NCBI GenBank assembly: GCA_020443295.1
Contig: JAGRIJ010000046.1
Coordinates: 1 to 33,844, forward strand
DNA: 33,844 bases
Reading direction: 5' to 3'
Origin: Alphaproteobacteria bacterium
GTDB lineage: Bacteria; Pseudomonadota; Alphaproteobacteria; Micavibrionales; Micavibrionaceae
This document shows, in pieces, positions 23,693-32,130 of this stretch (within the stretch, counting starts at the first letter, position 1; every line of letters begins with the position of its first letter). Both the position numbers and the translations under genes were made by a program. The notes under the pieces are model-generated. The model was not told the origin of the DNA. It did not search any database and saw only the letters and a list, made by a program, of their open reading frames with translations.

Positions 23693-25153
23693 TTAGTCCT
23701 GTGTGCGGAATTCGTTTCTGCGGCGCAGGGGCGGAAGTTCCATGATTTTCAACGGTCCGAGATAGACTGACCGGTCTTTTTTGGTCAGTGTAACGATGGC
23801 GATGCCGTTGTGTTCCATGGTTTTCAGCCCGGCGGCTGCGAACATGGCCGCTTGCGGGCGGATAATTTTCTTACGGGCCAGATCGGCAAGGAAAGGCTGG
23901 TAGTTTTCCAGTTCCAGCTGGATGTTGATTTCAGGGTTGGATTCTTCTCTTGCGTCGATCTGCCCTTTTGCACGGATTTTGAATGTACCGCTGACCGCTT
24001 CGCTTTCGAGGATATCGTAGATTTTTCCGCGTGGGCGTATGACGGCGTGGAGGTCATCAAAATCCTGCGCTTCGGTCCAGAATCGGCCTTTTACGTTGAG
24101 CTTTTGTGCGTTGATTTCTATTGGCATGTAGAAAAAAGGCCACGCGCTGGCAGAAAAAGATTCGAACTGTCCGGTTCCGGCCGGACTGAGAAGGCTGTGC
24201 GGTCCCAGAGAGAGCGTCATGCGCCCTGGGAAGCCCGAAACGACGGGCGGCGTGCGTTCAACCAGCCGCGCCGATGTGTTTTGTTCAAGATTATCCAAGA
24301 TGTTTATGGCGCCTGATTCAATGTGGCGGGCGACGACCAACCAATTTGCAATATAGGCGATTACCAGAAGAAGGAAAACTATCGGCAAAACCCAGTTTTT
24401 CTTTTTTTTGCCTGCGAGTTGGATCCGGGCTTCGTCCATCAAGGCGTTGGAGCGCTCTTCAAGATTTTTTTCAAGTGAAGCAAGAATTTTACCCGGGGTG
24501 AGACCGGGTTCGATCGGCGGAAGGAATTCGAATACTATTTTTCCAGGCTTTTTGATCCAGACGTTGCGGGGCCAGAATACACCTGTATTCATCGCTAAGG
24601 GTATGATCGGGAGATTCGTGGCCTCCTGCAGCCGGACGACGCCGATTTTATAGGGTTTTTGTTTGACCGTTACGTTTGGGCTGACTCTCGTGCCCTGCGG
24701 GAAAATGATGATGGGCCGGCCTTGTGCCTGCATTCTTTTTGCGCCTTCCTGAATGGATTCGATGGCGGCTTTGGGCGTACTGCGGTCAATGGCGATCACG
24801 TCCGATTTTGCGAGATATTGGCCCCAGAGGGGGATTTTCAGCAGTTCCTTTTTCAGGATGATCGCAGGATCGTCAAAGAGAATATGAAGTTTGGTGGTTT
24901 CATAGGCGGATTGGTGCTTTGAGGCGACAATGTAGGAGCCGGACGCCGGGACATTCTCCAGTCCCCGGACTTCGAAGGTCAGGCCCAGAATATAGGTTTC
25001 CAGAAAATGGTTGCAGAAGACAAAGGCGTGAACCACGGACATAAACGCCCTGCGCGGCAAAAAGAGAGTGGGAAGGCACAGGATGCAGGCAATTGCCGTC
25101 AAGCCGTAAAAGCAGAGGTTATAGAGAGTTGAGCGGATCAGATAAGGAGGCAT
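23693..25153 (-). CDS. plsC: 1-acylglycerol-3-phosphate acyltransferase (PlsC) fused to a DUF2125-like domain
   Basis: Residues 1-245 are a PlsC-type acyltransferase that makes phosphatidic acid from lysophosphatidic acid. It has an N-terminal membrane segment, motif I KHQSAYET (H80, E85), a GLWGQYL-like block, and motif III IIFPQGTRV (about 149-157). A Lys-rich junction (K249-K252) leads into a second transmembrane helix (about 254-272), then a large region with PPVVSGFPGRMTLSLG and IEINAQKLNVKGRFW that resembles DUF2125 proteins, which I know as separate genes near plsC or tyrA. The junction is encoded by an A8 run (24402-24409 as T8). Either a true fusion or a frameshift joining two genes is possible. 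It follows ydcF by 16 nt. Confidence 0.85.
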   Translation of the reverse strand: MPPYLIRSTLYNLCFYGLTAIACILCLPTLFLPRRAFMSVVHAFVFCNHFLETYILGLTFEVRGLENVPASGSYIVASKHQSAYETTKLHILFDDPAIILKKELLKIPLWGQYLAKSDVIAIDRSTPKAAIESIQEGAKRMQAQGRPIIIFPQGTRVSPNVTVKQKPYKIGVVRLQEATNLPIIPLAMNTGVFWPRNVWIKKPGKIVFEFLPPIEPGLTPGKILASLEKNLEERSNALMDEARIQLAGKKKKNWVLPIVFLLLVIAYIANWLVVARHIESGAINILDNLEQNTSARLVERTPPVVSGFPGRMTLSLGPHSLLSPAGTGQFESFSASAWPFFYMPIEINAQKLNVKGRFWTEAQDFDDLHAVIRPRGKIYDILESEAVSGTFKIRAKGQIDAREESNPEINIQLELENYQPFLADLARKKIIRPQAAMFAAAGLKTMEHNGIAIVTLTKKDRSVYLGPLKIMELPPLRRRNEFRTQD

Positions 25154-25169
25154 AGAGTTTTTTTCCGCT

Positions 25170-25751
25170 TCAATCCAGATTCATCGATATACGGGCGAGC
25201 CGGAAGATGATTTTATGATATTCGCTAAAAGCCAGTTCCCAGAATTTCCATTCCAGAACGCCGTAATCTTTTTCCTCGACCGGGTGAGGGATAATCTTGA
25301 GCTCTGGCATCTTGCGTTTGAATTCCAGTAAGGCCCGGCCCATGTGATAGCCGGATGTGACCAGGCGGATAGATTTTATATGGTTGCTTTCAATCCATTC
25401 TTTTGCCTCGTCCGCATTGTCATAGGTCGTCAGGGCTTTGTGCCCCAGTGTCACGCAGCAGGTGGGTTTGGGTTTGTCGCTTTTCCAGTTTTTGAGGATG
25501 TCGTCGACCGTGACCTTATCATGCACACCGGTAATGAGCATTTTTGGGGCGAGATCCTGTGCCAAGAGATCAAGACCTGTCTGGATCCTGTAGTTGCCTC
25601 CGGTCAGGACGATGATAGCGTCTGTTTTTTCGCTCGTGTTTTCGGGATTAACCGTCAGGGAATAGACTGAGAATACTAGAAAGCCGCCTATCCAGAGGCT
25701 CAGCATGGCGGTAAAGAGACCCGTAAACGCCTTAAAGAACAAGAATTTCAT
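25170..25751 (-). CDS. YdcF/ElyC-like DUF218 membrane protein
   Basis: The 193-residue protein has one N-terminal transmembrane helix (about 8-32) and a DUF218 domain: DAIIVLTGGNYRIQTGLDLL, PKMLITGVH, CCVTLGHKALTTYDNADEAKEWI, and IRLVTSGYHMGRALLEFKRKMP. Family members (ElyC, SanA, YdcF) are tied to envelope integrity and lipid-carrier or peptidoglycan processes, but the reaction is unsettled. It is placed between ftsX (12-nt gap) and plsC (16-nt gap) in one operon, an arrangement common in alphaproteobacteria. Confidence 0.88.
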   Translation of the reverse strand: MKFLFFKAFTGLFTAMLSLWIGGFLVFSVYSLTVNPENTSEKTDAIIVLTGGNYRIQTGLDLLAQDLAPKMLITGVHDKVTVDDILKNWKSDKPKPTCCVTLGHKALTTYDNADEAKEWIESNHIKSIRLVTSGYHMGRALLEFKRKMPELKIIPHPVEEKDYGVLEWKFWELAFSEYHKIIFRLARISMNLD

Positions 25752-25763
25752 GGTTCCTTTGTT

Positions 25764-26723
25764 TTACGGCATCAGGGAGAGCGTGCGCAAGACTGTAAAG
25801 CGCGCCGTGACCCCGGAAATGATGCTGGCGATTACCGGTAAAAAGATAAAGATCAGCATGCTGGTGCTGTCCAGACTGATTTGCGGGATCAAAGAGGTTC
25901 CGCTTTGGCCCGAGAGCAGTAATATGAACGTGGCCATGCCCAGCCCTGCCGCTGTTCCGAGAATGCTGCCCAGCAGGGCGATAATGATGGCGTGCCACTG
26001 AAACTGGCGCGCGATATATTTATCCGATGCACCGATCAGGTGAAGGATTTCGACCTGGTCCTTGTGGACGGCCATTCGTGATTTTACACCGCTGGAAATG
26101 GCTGTGACCGTAGTAAGGGCAACGATGAGGGCTACGAAGAGGGCTATCCATTGCAAGGTTCCCGTAAATCTTAAAATATCCTGCAACCATTCGCGGTGGG
26201 TGTCTACCCGCGCGGTCGGGGAGAGTTTTTTTATTGAACCGGTCAGTTTTTCGAGCGCTTCAGGGGAGGATACATTCAATTCAACCGCGATCAGTCCGGG
26301 CAGGGGAATGTCTTCGAGACTGAAATCCTCTCCCAGCCATGGAGAGACGAGTTTCTTGATCTCTTTTTCCTGAAGAGCCTCGAAGGATTTCACGGCCGGA
26401 TTTTTCTGAAGCATTTCCGTAATTTTTTCTGTTTCCAGCCGGATGGTTTCAGGTGAAAGCATGGTCCCGTCCCGGTCTTCCGCTTTGATTTCTATCGTTA
26501 TTTTATTTTCGAGCCCGCTCGACCAGCGCTGGGTCATGGCGTGAAGCGAGAGGGTTCCCGCGCAGGCTAAAACGGCAAGAAAGCTCATTAAACCGACCAG
26601 AAGCAGCAGGTATCCGCGGTCAGCGTCCGACCCGAAAGGCAGGTCGTAGCCTTTGGATCCGAGGACGGTTCGCAGGAGAATCTCCTGTGCTTTAACATAG
26701 AAAGGGGGGCGTTTAACTGACAT
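25764..26723 (-). CDS. ftsX: Cell-division ABC transporter permease FtsX
   Basis: FtsX is the membrane half of FtsEX, which relays ATP hydrolysis to periplasmic cell-wall hydrolases at the septum. The 319 residues contain four transmembrane helices: one near 45-65, then three in the C-terminal half (about 190-215, 235-262, 285-310). A large periplasmic loop lies between the first two. The segment HKDQVEILHLIGASDKYIARQFQWHA is the conserved FtsX coupling region. It overlaps ftsE by 11 nt. Confidence 0.93.
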   Translation of the reverse strand: MSVKRPPFYVKAQEILLRTVLGSKGYDLPFGSDADRGYLLLLVGLMSFLAVLACAGTLSLHAMTQRWSSGLENKITIEIKAEDRDGTMLSPETIRLETEKITEMLQKNPAVKSFEALQEKEIKKLVSPWLGEDFSLEDIPLPGLIAVELNVSSPEALEKLTGSIKKLSPTARVDTHREWLQDILRFTGTLQWIALFVALIVALTTVTAISSGVKSRMAVHKDQVEILHLIGASDKYIARQFQWHAIIIALLGSILGTAAGLGMATFILLLSGQSGTSLIPQISLDSTSMLIFIFLPVIASIISGVTARFTVLRTLSLMP

Positions 26724-27411
26724 TTCGGATCTTCTGGGTTATCGGTCCCTGACGGGTTTCCTGTGTGAGGCGGCCGTGGGCGAGTATCAGGCGCGGATGG
26801 CCGAACAATTCCATGATGTGTGTGTTGTGCGTGGCGATGACGATGGTCGTGCCCATTTTATTGAGTTGATCGAACAGTCCCATGAGCCGGAAGCCGATCG
26901 TATCATCGAGGTTTCCGGTCGGCTCATCGGCCAGAAGCAGTCTTGGGCGGGCGATAATGGCGCGGGCGATGGCTATACGCTGCTGTTGTCCACCCGAGAG
27001 GGTCGGGGGCAGCCTGTCCTTGCTTTCTCCCAGGCCGACCCAGTCAAGCAACTCGGTCACATTGTTGCGGATTTCCTTTTCCGGGCGCTTGAGGATGCGT
27101 AGCGGGAGGGCGACATTGTCAAAAGCGGTGAGGTGGTTCATCAGCCGGAAATCCTGAAAAACGATCCCGATTTTCTGCCGGATTTCAAAGAGGCGCTCGC
27201 GGGGGAGAAAGCCGACGTTGTGTTCAAACATATGCAAGGAGCCGCGTGTCGGACGGTGGCCGAGATACATCAGACTCATCAGAGAGGTTTTGCCCGCGCC
27301 GCTCGGACCGGTCAGGAAATGGTAGGAGCCTGCGGCCAGCTCGAATGAAATATCGCTCAGGATTTCCGGGCCGGTTTCGTAACGGAATCCTACATTGTCA
27401 AATTTGATCAC
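26713..27411 (-). CDS. ftsE: Cell-division ATP-binding protein FtsE
   Basis: FtsE is the ATPase partner of FtsX at the division site. The 232 residues contain Walker [11 protein letters not shown]-loop VFQDFRL, the ABC signature LSGGQQQR, Walker [13 protein letters not shown] and switch His IATHN, all intact. An N-terminal aromatic residue (Y12 in FRYETG) serves as A-loop. It starts 15 nt after the stop of a secreted repeat protein and overlaps ftsX by 11 nt, so the three genes are probably one transcript. Confidence 0.95.
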   Translation of the reverse strand: MIKFDNVGFRYETGPEILSDISFELAAGSYHFLTGPSGAGKTSLMSLMYLGHRPTRGSLHMFEHNVGFLPRERLFEIRQKIGIVFQDFRLMNHLTAFDNVALPLRILKRPEKEIRNNVTELLDWVGLGESKDRLPPTLSGGQQQRIAIARAIIARPRLLLADEPTGNLDDTIGFRLMGLFDQLNKMGTTIVIATHNTHIMELFGHPRLILAHGRLTQETRQGPITQKIRNVS

Positions 27412-27426
27412 AGCCTGTCTTCCGTC

Positions 27427-28209
27427 TTATTCCTGTTCGTTTGCGGGTATTCTTTCACCCGGCGGGTGTTCGCCATCCTGCTTGTCTACAAGATACTGCA
27501 GGGCCAAGGCCTTGAGATAGGGATTGGCGATTTGCAGGGCCGCATCGTAGGATTCCTCATAAAGGCCCTTGTCCGCAAGGATTTTCGAAACGGTCCGGTA
27601 AGCCTTATTTTGATAGGAGGGGTCGCCGATTCTGGTCAGGCTTGTTTTAGCTTTTTCATATTCTCCCTTTTCGGCCTGTATTTCCGCGGTTTCTCCGAAG
27701 GCTTTATGCCGCAGAGAGTCGTTTTGCATCTCGGACGCGGTTTTCCATGCCCCTTCGTCGTCACCCGCAAAGGCCTGCGACATTGCAATATAGGTCAGCG
27801 CTATGGCGTAAGAGGGGGGATGCTTGATCTTTTCGGCTTCCGTCCTCAGGGTTTTGAAGACGGCATCCTGTCGGTCCTTGGGCAGGTTAAGCGCAGCCAG
27901 TTCCATACCGATGCCGCGGATGGTCATGGCCTGAGTATCGGGGGTCTGGATTTTCGGAATCAGTGCAACTGCCTCGTCGATTTTATTGGATCGGGCATAT
28001 GCTTTGGCCAGCTCGCGGTAGGTCTGGTCTCTTTCGGTTTTACTCTCAAGGGTCTGCGCCTGTTCCTGAATCTGGCTGAGGATGCAAATTTTTTCTGAAA
28101 CGTTGCATGAATCGGTTTTCGGCTTCTGTGCTTCTGCCGATGCTGGAAAAGCGACCAGAAGCGCCATGAAGACGAGTAGCGGTATCGCAAAAAGATTTCG
28201 CATTTCCAT
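27427..28209 (-). CDS. Secreted helical-repeat (TPR-like) protein upstream of ftsEX
   Basis: The protein has 260 residues from ATG 28209 (GAGGG 5 nt upstream; ATG 28203 is also possible). The signal peptide is RNLFAIPLLVFMALLVAFPASA, with cleavage after ASA or AEA at about residues 25-27. Two Cys residues (35, 42) follow near the mature N-terminus and might form a disulfide. The rest is alpha-helical repeats of about 33-34 residues, clearest at 136-168, 170-202 and 203-236, with the pattern of A...IA...A..G.YE.A......I.DP. I recognise no enzyme motif. Repeats like this usually mediate protein contacts. The gene is directly ahead of ftsE on the same strand, and the divergent zinc-ribbon gene is 95 nt away. 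Confidence 0.82.
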   Translation of the reverse strand: MEMRNLFAIPLLVFMALLVAFPASAEAQKPKTDSCNVSEKICILSQIQEQAQTLESKTERDQTYRELAKAYARSNKIDEAVALIPKIQTPDTQAMTIRGIGMELAALNLPKDRQDAVFKTLRTEAEKIKHPPSYAIALTYIAMSQAFAGDDEGAWKTASEMQNDSLRHKAFGETAEIQAEKGEYEKAKTSLTRIGDPSYQNKAYRTVSKILADKGLYEESYDAALQIANPYLKALALQYLVDKQDGEHPPGERIPANEQE

Positions 28210-28304
28210 ACACACCCTCTTTTGAGGATGGTCTGTCTTGCCCGTAGAGGGAAGTGACACTATATTTACAAAAACAACATTCATAAGAGAAGAATCCGGC
28301 GACT

Positions 28305-29336
28305 ATGATACTCACATGTCCCCACTGTGCAAGCCGATTCAAGGTTTTTCAAGAGGATCTTGGTACTGAAGGCCGAAAGGTCCAGTGTTCCGATTGCCGG
28401 CATGTCTGGTTTGCCCTGCCCGACGGGTCAGAAGGCGAGAGCGGGGAAGAAGGCGTTTTTATCCCTGATCAAGATATTGATTTTGCAGATGAAAGCAGTG
28501 AAATACCCGAGCCTGATTATACAGAGGTTTCGCAGGATGACACTGTGTTTGCCGAGGAGGAAGTTCCCGAAGAAGCGCCTGAGGTTGCCGTTTCCCCGGT
28601 GGATGAGGATATTCCCGAGGCTGTTAAGCCCAGAGGCGATGATGCTTTTGTACCTGAACGGGTTGTTCAGGAGAGTCCTCCCTTGCGTAACGTGCTGGCC
28701 GGTTATGGGGCCGCCGGCGCCGTTTTTCTTGTCCTGCTTCTTCTTTTTGTTGCCTTGCAGGGACCGATCGTGAGGAATTGGCCCCCGGCGTCGGCGGCTT
28801 ACGCGTTGATTGGCCGATCTTCTGTTATTCCCGGCGAGGGTCTGGTGTTCGACCGGATGGAAGTGTTTGAGGATAACGGTCATTTTGTGCTGGGGGGAAA
28901 TATTATTAATCTGACGAAAGATCGGAAGGATGTCCCCTTGATGGAAGTGGTTCTGCGCTCCCAGTTCGATGAATTTATGGACCGTTGGTATATTGAGCCC
29001 CCTCAGGCAGAGATGGGGCCGGAAGAGTCGATGGCTTTTGAATCTTCGCTGCAGAGAAATTCCGATGCTCCGGCCGTTCGCGGCAAAGCTGCGGAGTTTA
29101 ATGTCCGGTTTGTGCTGGCGGTCAGAACTGCTTCAGCAGGCGGCGATAGTACTCGCGTTCTTCCGGCGGACGATCCATCTCACCCGAACGGCGGCGAAGC
29201 TCCTTCAGAATCTCCTGAACACGCTTCTTCTCAGCCTCATCCGGAATCTTCACAGGAGAGCCATGGTGAGGGCCATTCCCTTCCTCCTCTCCCCCGTATG
29301 GGCGTCCCAGAGGATCATAGCGCTGAGCACCATTGA
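28305..29336 (+). CDS. MJ0042-type zinc-ribbon, DUF3426-like membrane protein
   Basis: The 343-residue protein opens with a zinc ribbon of MJ0042/zinc_ribbon type (CPHC at 5-8, CSDC at 28-31). An acidic disordered linker, one transmembrane helix (about 130-152, VLAGYGAAGAVFLVLLLLFVALQG) and a DUF3426-like domain (about 180-270; FDRMEVFEDNGHFVLGGNIINL, VRFVLAVRT) follow. Such proteins sit beside ftsE in alphaproteobacteria and are of unknown role. The last 70 or so residues are low-complexity (Ser, Pro, Glu, His). They are encoded opposite the 3' end of the DUF4175 gene over 215 nt (29122-29336), so the tail is probably a stop-codon-loss extension. The start at 28305 has only a weak AAGAGAAG upstream. 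Confidence 0.85.
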   Translation: MILTCPHCASRFKVFQEDLGTEGRKVQCSDCRHVWFALPDGSEGESGEEGVFIPDQDIDFADESSEIPEPDYTEVSQDDTVFAEEEVPEEAPEVAVSPVDEDIPEAVKPRGDDAFVPERVVQESPPLRNVLAGYGAAGAVFLVLLLLFVALQGPIVRNWPPASAAYALIGRSSVIPGEGLVFDRMEVFEDNGHFVLGGNIINLTKDRKDVPLMEVVLRSQFDEFMDRWYIEPPQAEMGPEESMAFESSLQRNSDAPAVRGKAAEFNVRFVLAVRTASAGGDSTRVLPADDPSHPNGGEAPSESPEHASSQPHPESSQESHGEGHSLPPLPRMGVPEDHSAEHH

Positions 29337-32058
29337 ACCCCAGACCGGTCATTTGCTGCATCCGGGCGCTTAAAGTTTTTTGCAATTGCTCCTGAGCTTC
29401 CTTGAGGTATTTGATCGCAAGGTCCTGATGGGGGATGGAGTCCCGGGGTTTGTTTTCTCCAAGTTTTTCTGATGATCCGCGCATTTCCAGTTCGGCTTTG
29501 CCCATGCTTTCGGGCACCTGTTCAAGCTTGTCTGCGGCTTCCAACATGAGGCTGCCCAGAATATAACGCAAGCCCTCCTGTTCGGCCTTGTTGGGCTCGC
29601 TGTTTGCCGACGTGTCGGAAGAGGACGGCCCGGTTTGCGTTTGTTCGGCAAGGTCTTTGGGGGTCGGTGTGTCGTTTCCACCGGGTTTGGCTTCCGGGGC
29701 CGTTTGGTGGTTGGGAGAACCATGCGGAAACAGTAATCCGTCGTCTGCCGTCTTGCTGTTGTCCTGAGGCTGGGAGGGTGCGGGAGGTGAGGATTCATTC
29801 GGCACAGGGGGCATGTCCGAAAGGCCCAGATCCTTCATCGCTTTCTTGTTCAGGGGGATGGGCCGCGCGTATCCGTCCGACGTTCCCTCGAAAAATTTCT
29901 GGCGGTTGGCCTGCTCCTGCGTCTGGTCGCGCAGCTTTTCCTGACTTTCTATCAACTGCTGGAGCTCATTGATTCCTTCCATGGCCATCTGCATGTCCTC
30001 GGGCAGGGGAGTGGACATGGAGGGGTCCATCATGTCCATCAGGTTTTGAAGCTGGGACAGGAGTTGCTTAGCGGAATCCCTGTCGCCCGATCTCAGTTCT
30101 GATTCAAGCTGATCCATCATGTTCGAGAGGGTATCCGGATTGATCATCTGCGCCATCTGGTCAGGGTCAAGCATGGGGATGTTTTCGCCGTCCTGCAGAC
30201 GTTTTTCCATCTCGCGGGAAAGCTCGACAAAATACTGCATCATGCTGTCGCGGAGATTGTCCATCAGGCGCGAGATTTCCTCTTCGCTTGTATTCGGGTC
30301 GCGCAAGGCATTTTCCAGTTCCTTTTGCGCGTGTCTCAGATCACGCATGGCAACGGAGAGGTTACCGTCTTCAATACTAAGAGCCGTTTCCCAGAGCAGG
30401 GAGAGCAGGTCGTTCGCGGTTTTTTCCACTTCCGCGGGGTCGGTTACGTTTGCGTATGTCAAACGGGCGCTGGCCGTTTTAATCGCCAGATAGACGACAA
30501 CATCATCGTGGAAAAGATCAGGCGCCTGCAGAAGCGATTCAAGTTCGCCCGCGATTTCATTAAACTCGCGGCCTGACGACCATGCGAGTTTCTTGCGGAG
30601 AGCGATCAGCAGTTTTGCGACGGGATGCTCGAACTTCCGTTCGGGCAATACAAGCCTGATGGGTTCGGTTTTGGCGGTTTGGCCTTTATGATCTTTTGCC
30701 GTGAACTCAAATACCACAGGCAGTCCGGCCCATGTGTGCCAGGTGAGATCATAAATCGGCTGCACCTTGAGATCGGTGTCGGGCGATGACATTACTACAC
30801 GGTCTTCGGTAACGTTCTGGCCTCTTGGCCTTTCCGCCACCATGTCGTCAAGGCGCATCGTCATGGTGAGGTCGGTTACGGCATAATCATCATGGACGAT
30901 AAAAGGAAAACGGATCTGGTTATTCTGGAGGATTTCATAATGTTTTTCGTTGCCGTCCTTGTCTGCGCTATCGCCAGATCCCATTTCTCCGGTTTTTGCA
31001 GTCTCCTGCCCGGGTTGTAGCGGGAACGGGCTTTTATCGGCTGGCGTTTCCTCTTTTTTTGCGTTGTCTCCAGGTTCGGTTTTTGTTGATTCTTCAGTTT
31101 CTTCTTTCCCTTTATCCTCATCGTCTTTTTTATCTTTAATATCGAACCGGATGGTCGGTGGCTGATCGACAATAAATTCATAATCCCAATCAGCGCGGGT
31201 CATAAGCAGTTGAGAGACTCTGATATCTGTTCCCTGTTCTATTTTGGTCTCCAAGCCATACAGGCCTTCACCGAGGTGATTCAAGGGGAGCGATGTGTTG
31301 CCCATGGTCATGTGCGGGGGGGCAAAAGAGCCCAGTGAACTGAAGACGCGGATTTTGATCTCACTGTCTTCCGGGATTTTAACGGGTTCGGCCAGAGCGG
31401 AGCCATTGATGTGAAGCTGGGGCTGTCCTGTATATTCCGGCGGCTTGATCCAGAGTTCGTCGTTGCGTCCCTGGGATAATATGAATGAGGGTGTAATCGG
31501 GAAAAATCCGTTCAGCAGGCGACGCTGCCAATCTCCACCGGCGACGCCAATCGCGGAGACAAACAGCAAGAGAATGGCAAATCGAAAGGCTCTGGGGTCC
31601 AGACGCGCAAGGAAGGAGCGCGGAGCCGGCCAGCGTAAGCCCGGCAGGGCGGCCAGCATCTGTTTTTGGCCTTTATCCCAAAGCTCGCGCGTTTCGCGTT
31701 TATGCGGATTGGCCAGCCGGTCTTCGAGCGCGCGGATTTGACCGCGACGGAATTTACTGCTTTTTTCGAGACGGAGGTCAATTGAGGCCGGATCGGGGAC
31801 CGGCATGCTGAGGATATCCTTGCGGATGAGGTAAACCAAACCGGCCAGAAAAACCAGCAATCCTGCGACCTGTCCATTCAAACCTATGAATTGCGGAATT
31901 TCAAGCATCCATAGCGCCAGAAAGAATACCAGCCAGAGGGCCGGGCGCCAGAAATGGAGGCTGATCTGTTCAACCAGAATCACGAACCATGCGCGCCTGC
32001 GCCCGCGCTGCAGGGCGTCGAGCAATGGCCTGTTTTCATGATCCAGCGGGTCAAGCAT
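29122..32058 (-). CDS. TIGR02302-family membrane protein (DUF4175)
   Basis: The 978-residue protein has two or three N-terminal transmembrane helices (about 40-85) plus one near 155-175. A large presumably periplasmic domain follows, with a charged Lys/Glu/Asp stretch (about 305-350). The long Gln/Met/Asp-rich helical region contains repeats such as MIDQLESELRSGD-like segments and MMDPSMSTPLPEDMQMAMEGI. The ending RRRSGEMDRPPEEREYYRRLL is the conserved family end, so the frame is real to its stop. The family is widespread in alphaproteobacteria, uncharacterised, and commonly lies beside lysA, as here (lysA is 72 nt upstream). Confidence 0.9.
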   Translation of the reverse strand: MLDPLDHENRPLLDALQRGRRRAWFVILVEQISLHFWRPALWLVFFLALWMLEIPQFIGLNGQVAGLLVFLAGLVYLIRKDILSMPVPDPASIDLRLEKSSKFRRGQIRALEDRLANPHKRETRELWDKGQKQMLAALPGLRWPAPRSFLARLDPRAFRFAILLLFVSAIGVAGGDWQRRLLNGFFPITPSFILSQGRNDELWIKPPEYTGQPQLHINGSALAEPVKIPEDSEIKIRVFSSLGSFAPPHMTMGNTSLPLNHLGEGLYGLETKIEQGTDIRVSQLLMTRADWDYEFIVDQPPTIRFDIKDKKDDEDKGKEETEESTKTEPGDNAKKEETPADKSPFPLQPGQETAKTGEMGSGDSADKDGNEKHYEILQNNQIRFPFIVHDDYAVTDLTMTMRLDDMVAERPRGQNVTEDRVVMSSPDTDLKVQPIYDLTWHTWAGLPVVFEFTAKDHKGQTAKTEPIRLVLPERKFEHPVAKLLIALRKKLAWSSGREFNEIAGELESLLQAPDLFHDDVVVYLAIKTASARLTYANVTDPAEVEKTANDLLSLLWETALSIEDGNLSVAMRDLRHAQKELENALRDPNTSEEEISRLMDNLRDSMMQYFVELSREMEKRLQDGENIPMLDPDQMAQMINPDTLSNMMDQLESELRSGDRDSAKQLLSQLQNLMDMMDPSMSTPLPEDMQMAMEGINELQQLIESQEKLRDQTQEQANRQKFFEGTSDGYARPIPLNKKAMKDLGLSDMPPVPNESSPPAPSQPQDNSKTADDGLLFPHGSPNHQTAPEAKPGGNDTPTPKDLAEQTQTGPSSSDTSANSEPNKAEQEGLRYILGSLMLEAADKLEQVPESMGKAELEMRGSSEKLGENKPRDSIPHQDLAIKYLKEAQEQLQKTLSARMQQMTGLGFNGAQRYDPLGRPYGGEEEGNGPHHGSPVKIPDEAEKKRVQEILKELRRRSGEMDRPPEEREYYRRLLKQF

Positions 32059-32130
32059 ATCTTACAGGATATCGTTTTTTGGGTGGCTGACCTATCATTT
32101 TTTGCGGTGCAAGAAGCAAAAAGAGTTAAT

